A stretch of 6,030 bases of DNA from Legionellaceae bacterium UBA2794 (GTDB lineage Bacteria; Pseudomonadota; Gammaproteobacteria; Legionellales; Legionellaceae): contig DEHS01000072.1 of assembly GCA_002352055.1 (NCBI GenBank), positions 7,060 through 13,089 of the forward strand, in the 5' to 3' direction. The position numbers and the translations under genes were made by a program. The notes under the pieces were generated by a model. It was not told where the DNA came from. It saw nothing but the letters and a program-made list of their open reading frames with translations, and searched no databases. How positions within the stretch are numbered: the first letter of the stretch is position 1; each line of letters starts with the position of its first letter. Below are positions 1 to 5,279 of the stretch, one piece after another.

Positions 1-63
1 AATATTGAGCAAAATATAGGGTTGGAAAAGAAAAAACACCACAGTGATAGGTATGGTTTATAA
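1..63 (+). CDS. Possible C-terminal tail of an upstream gene (partial, unidentified)
   Basis: Frame 1 is open from the left edge to a TAA at 61-63. It would encode about 20 residues ending in a charged tail with a K-K-K-H-H run and R-Y-G-L at the end. The other two + strand frames hit stops within the first few codons. The piece is too short to recognise a family, and an open run of 20 codons can arise by chance in DNA this AT-rich. If real, it is the end of a gene co-oriented with the atp operon, with about 100 nt between its stop and atpI. No convincing terminator hairpin follows it. Confidence 0.25.
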   Translation, partial: NIEQNIGLEKKKHHSDRYGL

Positions 64-111
64 ACGATGGAGAACAAAAACTTTTTTAAAGGATCTAAAA
101 GAATATCTATG

Positions 112-147
112 TTGCTTAATAGATTTGTTTAATTTATAATTCGCGCG
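112..147 (+). promoter_or_regulatory. Sigma-70-type promoter for the atp operon, with GC-rich discriminator
   Basis: A perfect TATAAT at 135-140 lies 17 bp downstream of TTGCTT at 112-117, which matches the -35 consensus TTGACA at three of six positions. Transcription would start near 147, giving a leader of only about 20 nt before the atpI GTG. The bases right after the -10 box, TCGCGCG at 141-147, are strikingly GC-rich within an AT-rich leader. A GC-rich discriminator is a known feature of promoters repressed by ppGpp/DksA, so growth-rate control is plausible but is an inference. The region upstream of the -35 is rich in A and T runs. Confidence 0.6.
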
Positions 148-156
148 GTGAAAGTT

Positions 157-162
157 AGGTGA
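157..162 (+). promoter_or_regulatory. Ribosome binding site of atpI
   Basis: AGGTGA, part of the anti-16S complement AAGGAGGTGA, ends 4 nt before the GTG at 167. It supports GTG as the start. The in-frame ATG at 197 has only a weak GCGCGGA-like sequence upstream. Confidence 0.5.
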
Positions 163-166
163 ATAT

Positions 167-562
167 GTGAACAAACAGCTAAATAGGCGCGGAATAATGC
201 GATTGTGGCTGGTGCAGTTAGGTATTACAGTATTCCTGGCGGCATTATGCGCAATAATGTTTAATATGAATGCAGCAAGTTCAGCACTTCTTGGTGGTCT
301 TGTATGTATTATTCCCAACGCATATTTTGCCAGTAAATTATTTAAGCATCAGGGTGCTCGAGCCGCAAAGCAGATTGTAAGCAGCTTTTATAAAGGCGAG
401 GCGCTAAAGATATTTATATCCATATTCTTGTTCACAGCAGTTTTCGTATTATGTAGGATCACACCGCTTGCGTTTTTTGGATCATATATTTTGATACTCA
501 TGACGCATTGGTTTGCCCCATGGATAATTGTCAATAAACAGAATAGGCCAGAAAGTGACTGA
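167..562 (+). CDS. atpI: ATP synthase assembly protein AtpI (subunit I)
   Basis: This 131-residue membrane protein belongs to the AtpI family, which sits first in many proteobacterial atp operons, is not part of the finished enzyme, and is associated with c-ring assembly and possibly Mg2+ handling. Four hydrophobic segments are visible at about residues 12-32, 40-58, 79-97 and 100-121. The family-like motif LLGGLVCIIPNAYFA spans residues 41-55, and a basic loop follows. The tail (NKQNRPESD) is short and polar. The chosen start is GTG at 167, backed by AGGTGA. An ATG at codon 11 (197) is an alternative that would still keep all four helices. The stop TGA (560-562) lies one base before the atpB ATG, so the two genes are probably translationally coupled. 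AtpI is poorly conserved in sequence, so the assignment rests on topology, the GGL..IPNAYFA motif and position in the operon. Confidence 0.88.
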   Translation: MNKQLNRRGIMRLWLVQLGITVFLAALCAIMFNMNAASSALLGGLVCIIPNAYFASKLFKHQGARAAKQIVSSFYKGEALKIFISIFLFTAVFVLCRITPLAFFGSYILILMTHWFAPWIIVNKQNRPESD

Positions 563-563
563 A

Positions 564-1391
564 ATGGTATCTAGCACAAACTATATCAAGCATCATCTAA
601 CGTATCTAACCTATAACGTTAGAGATATGGAAATGGGTTCATCCGGTGGCTTTTGGACACTGAATCTTGACACCATTTTCTTTTCCCTCATTCTCGGCGG
701 TATTGTTGCCGCTCTGATGTATTTTGGCGCCCGCCGTGTGACTACGGGGGTTCCTGGTAAATTACAAAATTTTGCCGAGATGATGTTGCAATTTGCTGAC
801 AACCAGGTGAAAGATTGTTTCCATGGCAAAAATAATTTAATTGGACCCTTGGCTCTGACCATATTTTTATGGGTCTTTTTAATGAACTTCATGGACATAT
901 TGCCAGTTGACGTGTTACCTATGATTGCTCAGATGGGTGGAGTGCACAACCTAAAGGTGGTCCCCACTAACGACCTGAATTTAACGTTCGGTCTCTCTTT
1001 ATCAGTTTTTGTACTGATTCTGTATTACAGTATCAAGATTAAAGGCGCTAAAGGATTTATCAAAGAACTAACCTTACAGCCGTTTAATCACATAGCTTTT
1101 ATACCCTTTAACCTTCTGTTGGAACTGGTAGGCTTAATAGCCAAACCTATTTCTCTGGCATTGCGGTTATTTGGCAACTTATATGCTGGCGAATTAATCT
1201 TTATTTTGATAGCCTTGCTAACCTTAAATGCTGCATCGACATCACTGGTAGGTACTGTGACTTTGGGATCTGCTCAGTTCATTCTGGCACTTGCCTGGTC
1301 TATTTTCCATATTCTGGTGATAACCCTGCAAGCATTTATTTTCATGGTGTTGACTATAGTTTATCTCAGTCTGGCACACGAAGAACACTAA
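564..1391 (+). CDS. atpB: F1Fo ATP synthase subunit a (proton channel)
   Basis: Subunit a forms the two proton half-channels against the c ring in the inner membrane. The protein has 275 residues (E. coli 271). The N-terminus carries the family-like YIKHHL at 7-12. Hydrophobic segments lie near 37-56, 94-112, 141-157, 180-222 and 238-268. The essential arginine (E. coli R210) is R201 within SLALRLFGNLYAGE. The partners of E. coli E219, H245 and Q252 appear as E210, H249 and Q256 (FHILVITLQAF). The conserved LTLQPFNH is at 169-176, and the protein ends LAHEEH as in enterics. The frame stays open upstream to a TTG at 528 inside atpI, but the ATG at 564 matches the family N-terminus and follows the atpI stop by one base. 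Its Shine-Dalgarno is weak (AGTGA at 554-558), so reinitiation after atpI translation is likely. Relative to E. coli, an extra stretch near residues 218-240 lengthens the loop before the last helix. Confidence 0.97.
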   Translation: MVSSTNYIKHHLTYLTYNVRDMEMGSSGGFWTLNLDTIFFSLILGGIVAALMYFGARRVTTGVPGKLQNFAEMMLQFADNQVKDCFHGKNNLIGPLALTIFLWVFLMNFMDILPVDVLPMIAQMGGVHNLKVVPTNDLNLTFGLSLSVFVLILYYSIKIKGAKGFIKELTLQPFNHIAFIPFNLLLELVGLIAKPISLALRLFGNLYAGELIFILIALLTLNAASTSLVGTVTLGSAQFILALAWSIFHILVITLQAFIFMVLTIVYLSLAHEEH

Positions 1392-1415
1392 CGATTTAAT
1401 TTTCATCATCCATTG

Positions 1416-1424
1416 TAAAGGGGA
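1416..1424 (+). promoter_or_regulatory. Strong ribosome binding site and U-rich leader of atpE
   Basis: TAAAGGGGA gives a strong Shine-Dalgarno whose G-run ends 6 nt before the ATG at 1430. It is the strongest such site in the window. The 20 nt before it (about 1395-1415) are U-rich and lack obvious structure. In E. coli a U-rich leader ahead of atpE acts as a translational enhancer, and this leader may do the same. The c subunit is needed in roughly ten copies per enzyme. Confidence 0.6.
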
Positions 1425-1429
1425 TAAAT

Positions 1430-1705
1430 ATGCAAGCTGCTGAGTTAATAGCACAAGTTCAAAGTATGACTGTAATTGCGGTCGCGTTGTTAATCGGTTT
1501 AGGTGCGTTAGGCACAGCAATCGGCTTTGGTTTATTAGGTGGTAAATTTCTTGAAGGTTCAGCACGTCAACCTGAAATGGTTCCAATGTTACAAGTTAAA
1601 ATGTTTATCGTTGCAGGCTTATTAGACGCGGTAACCATGATTGGCGTAGGTATCGCATTATTCTTTACTTTTGCTAACCCGTTCCTTAGCAATCTGGGTT
1701 CTTGA
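1430..1705 (+). CDS. atpE: F1Fo ATP synthase subunit c (proteolipid rotor ring)
   Basis: The c subunit is a hairpin of two membrane helices. Several copies make the ring that turns as protons bind and leave. The protein has 91 residues (E. coli 79), with a longer N-terminus and a C-terminal extension (FANPFLSNLGS) of a kind also seen in Pseudomonas-like proteins. Helix 1 spans about 13-38 and carries the glycine-rich GLGALGTAIGFG at 23-34. The polar loop contains the invariant R46-Q47-P48 that contacts gamma and epsilon. Helix 2 spans about 57-82 and carries the proton-binding carboxylate D66 in GLLDAVTM (E. coli D61). The Gln/Glu/Ser set that marks Na+-binding rings is absent, so this is a proton enzyme. 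Translation ends at two in-frame stops, TGA then TAA (1703-1708). A GC-rich stem-loop follows before atpF. Confidence 0.98.
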   Translation: MQAAELIAQVQSMTVIAVALLIGLGALGTAIGFGLLGGKFLEGSARQPEMVPMLQVKMFIVAGLLDAVTMIGVGIALFFTFANPFLSNLGS

Positions 1706-1718
1706 TAACACATGAAGT

Positions 1719-1734
1719 GGGCGCCGTTGCGCCC
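1719..1734 (+). promoter_or_regulatory. GC-rich stem-loop between atpE and atpF
   Basis: GGGCGC at 1719-1724 pairs perfectly with GCGCCC at 1729-1734 around the loop CGTT. The stem is six G-C pairs in a 52-nt intergenic gap within AT-rich DNA. The following bases, TAATTGTT, are only half T, so a full intrinsic terminator is unlikely. Partial attenuation, transcriptional pausing or protection of the upstream atpE message from 3' decay is plausible. The location fits a need for far more c than b. A six-pair stem alone could occur by chance. Confidence 0.5.
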
Positions 1735-1745
1735 TAATTGTTAAC

Positions 1746-1750
1746 AGGAG
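1746..1750 (+). promoter_or_regulatory. Ribosome binding site that fixes the TTG start of atpF
   Basis: AGGAG ends 7 nt before the TTG at 1758, the ideal distance. No ATG or GTG stands nearby in frame; the next in-frame ATG is codon 11, inside the membrane anchor. Confidence 0.7.
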
Positions 1751-1757
1751 ATATACT

Positions 1758-2228
1758 TTGGATATTAATCTGACTTTAATAGTACAAATGCTTGTTTTTG
1801 CTGCATTTGTTTTATTTACTATGAAACTGGTTTGGCCTCCTTTAGCCAAAGCCCTGGAAGAACGACAAGAGAAGATTGCAGATGGTTTGTCTGCAGCTGA
1901 ACGTGGTCGTAAAGAATTAGAATTGGCACAGCATCGTGTTAAAGAAGATTTAAAACACGCTAAAGTTCAATCCGCTGATATCATTGATAAAGCAAACAAA
2001 CGCGCATCACAAATCATTGAAGAAGCTAAAGAAGCTGCTAAACGCGAAGCGCAAGTCCAGGCTAAAATTGCACAGGAGCAGATTGCACAACAAGTGAATC
2101 ATGCTCGAGAAGAATTGCGCAAACAAGTTGCCAAGTTGGCGATTACTGGCGCAGAAAGAATCTTGATGCGAGAAGTCGATGCTAAAGCGAATAGCGCCTT
2201 GTTAGATAATTTGATAGAAGAGATTTAA
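1758..2228 (+). CDS. atpF: F1Fo ATP synthase subunit b (peripheral stalk)
   Basis: Two b subunits form the stator stalk that ties subunit a in the membrane to delta and alpha on the F1 head. The protein has 156 residues, exactly the E. coli length, and aligns with it from the first residue, which supports the rare TTG start. One N-terminal membrane anchor covers about residues 5-28 and ends in the conserved VWPPL. It is followed by R36 in EERQEKIADGL, matching E. coli R36. The rest is a highly charged, alanine-rich helix (about 30-140) typical of the right-handed b-dimer coiled coil, including ANKRASQI. The conserved AREELRKQVAKLAITGAE stretch lies at about 115-132, in the dimerization/delta-binding part. 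The gene follows the atpE-atpF stem-loop, and its stop at 2226-2228 is one base before the atpH ATG. Confidence 0.97.
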   Translation: MDINLTLIVQMLVFAAFVLFTMKLVWPPLAKALEERQEKIADGLSAAERGRKELELAQHRVKEDLKHAKVQSADIIDKANKRASQIIEEAKEAAKREAQVQAKIAQEQIAQQVNHAREELRKQVAKLAITGAERILMREVDAKANSALLDNLIEEI

Positions 2229-2229
2229 T

Positions 2230-2772
2230 ATGTCTGATAGCACCACTATAGCCAGACCCTATGCTAAAGCTATATTCGAGCATGCACTAGCTGAAGATAA
2301 ACTAGCAGAATGGTCTCAATATCTGCTAGCGCTTGCTGAAGCAGTCCTTAATCCTCAGGCATCTCAGTTTATTGCAAATCCAGCTTCTACTGAGGAGCAA
2401 CAGATTGAATTATTGCAAACAGTATGTGGCTCGCATATTAAAGACAACTCATCGTTAAAAAATTTAATTGGTCTGCTGGCTAATAATAAACGGTTGATGT
2501 TATTACCTGAAATTAAAGCACTGTATGAAATTCATAGAGCAGAGCAAGAAAAGACTTTAGCTGTGGATATCATCAGTTTTTCCAAAGTATCACCTGCTCA
2601 AGAGCAGCAGTTAATGGATTCATTAAGTAAACGGCTAAAGCGTAAAGTGTCGTTACAAATCAGTATTGATCCCTCCCTGCTTGGTGGTGCAGTAATTCAG
2701 GCAGGCGACTTAGTTATCGATGGCTCAATCCGGGGCAAGCTCAATAAACTTGGCACCGGTTTGGCCGCTTAA
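2230..2772 (+). CDS. atpH: F1Fo ATP synthase subunit delta
   Basis: Delta sits on top of the alpha3beta3 head and joins it to the b dimer, completing the stator (homologous to mitochondrial OSCP). The protein has 180 residues (E. coli 177). The N-terminal helical domain (about 1-105) opens with the family hallmark ARPYAKAIFEHAL at 8-20. The C-terminal domain carries the conserved signature region with DPSLLGGAVIQAGDLVIDGS at 147-166 and the terminal RGKLNKLG. The ATG lies one base after the atpF stop. A GAAGAG sequence inside the end of atpF (2217-2222) serves as its ribosome binding site, so atpF and atpH are probably translationally coupled. The sequence is as divergent from E. coli as is usual for delta, one of the less conserved F1 subunits, but the call is secure from motif, length and position. 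Confidence 0.97.
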   Translation: MSDSTTIARPYAKAIFEHALAEDKLAEWSQYLLALAEAVLNPQASQFIANPASTEEQQIELLQTVCGSHIKDNSSLKNLIGLLANNKRLMLLPEIKALYEIHRAEQEKTLAVDIISFSKVSPAQEQQLMDSLSKRLKRKVSLQISIDPSLLGGAVIQAGDLVIDGSIRGKLNKLGTGLAA

Positions 2773-2789
2773 TTTAGAGGATAGTTTTC

Positions 2790-4343
2790 ATGTCAGAACA
2801 AGTAGCGTTAAATCCTTCTGAAATCAGCGAATTAATCAGAAAGAAAATTGATCAATTTAATGTGGTTTCCGAAGCTCGTAATGAAGGTACTATTGTCAGT
2901 TTAAAGGATGGGATCGTTCGTTTACATGGTCTTGCGGATGCAATGGCCGGTGAAATGATTGAATTTCCCGGTGGAGTATATGGTCTGGCTCTGAACCTTG
3001 AAAGAGATTCAGTAGGTGCGGTAATCCTTGGAGATGCATCCTCTTTAGCTGAGGGTCAAAAAGGTAAATGTACTGGTCGTATTCTTGAAGTACCTGTCGG
3101 CCCTGGATTATTGGGGCGTGTAGTTGATGCATTGGGTAACCCAATTGATGGTAAGGGTCCTATAGAAGCTGCTGGTATGTCGCCAATTGAAAAAGTTGCT
3201 CCGGGAGTAATTTCGCGTAAATCAGTAGATCAGCCTGTTCAAACAGGGTTAAAAGCAATTGATGCGATGATTCCTGTAGGTCGGGGTCAGCGAGAGTTAA
3301 TCATTGGTGACCGCCAAACCGGAAAATCAGCTATTGCAATTGATGCCATTATTAACCAAAAAGGTACTGGCGTTAAGTGTGTTTATGTAGCAATTGGTCA
3401 AAAAGCGTCTTCTGTTGCTTCTATTGTTCGTAAATTGGAAGAGCATGGCGCATTAGAACACACTATCGTTGTAGTGGCAGGTGCTGCTGACTCAGCTGCA
3501 TTACAGTTTATCGCTCCATATTCTGGATGTTCTATGGGTGAATATTTCATGGAGCGTGGTGAAGATGCATTGATCGTATACGATGACTTAACCAAACAGG
3601 CTTGGGCTTATCGTCAAATTTCCTTGTTGTTACGCCGACCACCAGGTCGTGAAGCTTATCCTGGGGATATTTTCTATTTGCACTCACGATTATTAGAGCG
3701 TGCTGCGCGAATTAATGCTGATGAAGTAGAAAAATTAACTAAAGGTGAAGTGAAGGGTAAAACCGGATCATTAACAGCTCTACCTATTATTGAGACCCAA
3801 GCGGGTGACGTATCTGCGTTCGTACCTACTAACGTTATTTCAATCACAGATGGTCAGATTTTCCTGGATGTGGATTTATTCAACTCAGGGGTCAGACCTG
3901 CGATTAACTCCGGTCTATCTGTATCACGGGTAGGTGGTGCTGCACAAACCAAAATTATGAAAAAATTAGGTGGCGGTACCCGATTGGCATTAGCTCAGTT
4001 CCGTGAATTGGAAGCATTTTCTCAGTTCGCATCTGATCTTGATGATGCCACCCGGAAGCAATTAGAACGTGGCCAACGTATTACTGAATTAATGAAGCAA
4101 AAACAATACTCTCCTTTCTCGGTAGCTGAGATGGGTATTAGTTTGTTCGTTGTTGAGAAAGGCTATCTGGATGACGTTCCGGTAAATGAAATTAGTTCTT
4201 TTGAAACGGCACTTCATGATTACATGCGCAGCACTCATGCGGCTTTATTGCATTCAATAAATGAAGCAGGTGGTTATGATAACGATATTGAAGCAAAGTT
4301 GAAGAAAGCTGTTGAGGAATTCAAGCGTACCGGTAGTTGGTAA
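2790..4343 (+). CDS. atpA: F1Fo ATP synthase subunit alpha
   Basis: Alpha alternates with beta in the catalytic hexamer, binds nucleotide at non-catalytic sites and lends an arginine finger to each catalytic site. The protein has 517 residues (E. coli 513). A beta-barrel domain covers about 25-95. The nucleotide-binding domain carries a Walker A motif, GDRQTGKS, at 173-180, where most relatives end in T rather than S. The Walker B region is ALIVYDD at 260-266. The family signature PAINSGLSVS at 370-379 is followed by R380, equal to the E. coli arginine finger R376. The helical C-terminal domain spans about 385-517 and ends KRTGSW. The ATG at 2790 has a good Shine-Dalgarno (GAGGA, 2777-2781). 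The atpH stop is 17 nt upstream. A strong perfect stem-loop follows the stop. The N-terminal wording (MSEQVALNPSEISELIRKKI) resembles, from memory, Legionella alpha subunits. Confidence 0.99.
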   Translation: MSEQVALNPSEISELIRKKIDQFNVVSEARNEGTIVSLKDGIVRLHGLADAMAGEMIEFPGGVYGLALNLERDSVGAVILGDASSLAEGQKGKCTGRILEVPVGPGLLGRVVDALGNPIDGKGPIEAAGMSPIEKVAPGVISRKSVDQPVQTGLKAIDAMIPVGRGQRELIIGDRQTGKSAIAIDAIINQKGTGVKCVYVAIGQKASSVASIVRKLEEHGALEHTIVVVAGAADSAALQFIAPYSGCSMGEYFMERGEDALIVYDDLTKQAWAYRQISLLLRRPPGREAYPGDIFYLHSRLLERAARINADEVEKLTKGEVKGKTGSLTALPIIETQAGDVSAFVPTNVISITDGQIFLDVDLFNSGVRPAINSGLSVSRVGGAAQTKIMKKLGGGTRLALAQFRELEAFSQFASDLDDATRKQLERGQRITELMKQKQYSPFSVAEMGISLFVVEKGYLDDVPVNEISSFETALHDYMRSTHAALLHSINEAGGYDNDIEAKLKKAVEEFKRTGSW

Positions 4344-4349
4344 ATTATA

Positions 4350-4375
4350 AGGTCATGACAGCAGTGTCATGACCT
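4350..4375 (+). promoter_or_regulatory. Perfect 11-bp stem-loop with nested palindromes between atpA and atpG
   Basis: AGGTCATGACA (4350-4360) pairs without mismatch with TGTCATGACCT (4365-4375) around the tetraloop GCAG, starting 6 nt after the atpA stop. Each arm also contains the self-complementary octamer GTCATGAC (4352-4359 and 4366-4373), so the element is both an inverted and a direct repeat with a 14-nt period. The bases after it (ATAAATCAATAAAGG) contain no T run, so it does not look like an intrinsic terminator. Likely roles are 3' protection of the atpA message, an RNase processing point or pausing; a protein-binding site on DNA is an alternative. An 11-bp perfect stem with a 4-nt loop is very unlikely by chance in 6 kb. 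Confidence 0.75.
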
Positions 4376-4401
4376 ATAAATCAATAAAGGCGAAGTAAGA
4401 T

Positions 4402-5268
4402 ATGGCTGGAGCAAAAGAAATCCGCACCAAAATTTCGAGTATCAACAAGACTCGTAAAATTACGCGTGCGATGGAAATGGTGGCAGCAAGTAAAATGCGT
4501 AAAACGCAAGAAAGAATGCGTGCATCCAAACCTTATGCCAATAAAATTTATGAAGTAGTAAAACACATCGCCCGTGCTAACTCAGAATACCGACATCCGT
4601 TTATTATGGAGCGTGAGATTAACCGCATTGGTATCATAGTTGTAACAACTGATAGAGGTTTGTGTGGTGGTCTCAATGCTAATTTGTTGCGGGAAACCAT
4701 CCGTAACATGCGGCAGTGGAAAGAGCAAGGCAAAGAAATTGATGTCGCAGTTATTGGACGAAAAGGCCAGGCATTTTTTAAACGGGTAGGTGGTAGTGTT
4801 TTAGGATCTATAGATCATTTAGGTGATACACCTGGGCTTAATGATTTTATCGGAATCGTTAAAGTAATGATTGATTCATACTATAACGGTACTATAGATG
4901 CATTACATATTGTATATAACGAATTCGTTAATACAATGACCCAAAGACCCACGGTAAAACAACTGTTACCGTTACCAAAATCAGAAGATGATACAAAAAT
5001 AATGGGACATCATTGGGATTATATTTATGAGCCTGATGCAAAAGACCTGCTAGATGATCTTCTTGAACGCTATATTGAATTACAAGTCTATCAGGGTGTT
5101 GTGGAAAACATCGCTTGTGAGCAAGCTGCAAAAATGATTGCTATGAAAAGTGCAACTGATAATGCTGGTGATTTGATTAAAGAATTTCAATTGGCCTATA
5201 ACAAAGCCCGACAAGCTGCGATTACACAAGAGTTAGCAGAAATTGTTGGTGGCGCAGCCGCTTTATAA
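4402..5268 (+). CDS. atpG: F1Fo ATP synthase subunit gamma (rotor shaft)
   Basis: Gamma is the central shaft: its N- and C-terminal helices form a coiled coil inside the alpha3beta3 head and its foot rests on the c ring, so its rotation drives the catalytic changes. The protein has 288 residues (E. coli 287). The N-terminal helix carries the near-invariant KITRAMEMVAASKMRK at 19-34. The globular middle domain contains TDRGLCGGLN at 83-92 and LLPLP at 188-192. The C-terminal helix contains VYQGVVENIACEQAAKMIAMK and ends with the family signature ITQELAEIVGGAAA at 274-287. The ATG at 4402 matches the family start MAGAKEIR. Its Shine-Dalgarno is modest (AAGG at 4387-4390, about 11 nt away), consistent with lower output than alpha and beta. 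It is separated from atpA by a 58-nt gap that contains the stem-loop, the longest gap in the operon. Confidence 0.99.
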   Translation: MAGAKEIRTKISSINKTRKITRAMEMVAASKMRKTQERMRASKPYANKIYEVVKHIARANSEYRHPFIMEREINRIGIIVVTTDRGLCGGLNANLLRETIRNMRQWKEQGKEIDVAVIGRKGQAFFKRVGGSVLGSIDHLGDTPGLNDFIGIVKVMIDSYYNGTIDALHIVYNEFVNTMTQRPTVKQLLPLPKSEDDTKIMGHHWDYIYEPDAKDLLDDLLERYIELQVYQGVVENIACEQAAKMIAMKSATDNAGDLIKEFQLAYNKARQAAITQELAEIVGGAAAL

Positions 5269-5279
5269 GAGGGTATATA

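Noticed and set aside
56..65. Palindrome GTTTATAAAC in the leader
   Set aside because: It is ten bases of mostly A and T with no loop. It overlaps a stop codon by chance and has no repeat partner or spacing to suggest an operator.
81..90. T run of six, considered as a terminator for the upstream gene
   Set aside because: No GC-rich stem precedes it; only A-rich sequence is present.
528..563. Extended atpB start at TTG 528, adding 12 residues and overlapping atpI
   Set aside because: The added residues do not resemble family N-termini. ATG 564 gives the usual MVSS..YIKHHL start, and the one-base gap to the atpI stop fits coupling.
596..623. 8-bp inverted repeat (TCTAACGT / ACGTTAGA) with a 12-nt loop and a repeated ATCTAAC in early atpB
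   Set aside because: It lies inside coding sequence. A perfect 8-bp repeat with a loop under 20 nt is expected about once by chance in 6 kb.
1430..1705. Na+-coupled c ring
   Set aside because: The Gln in helix 1 and Glu-Ser pair in helix 2 that define Na+ binding are missing. D66 in a hydrophobic setting indicates H+.
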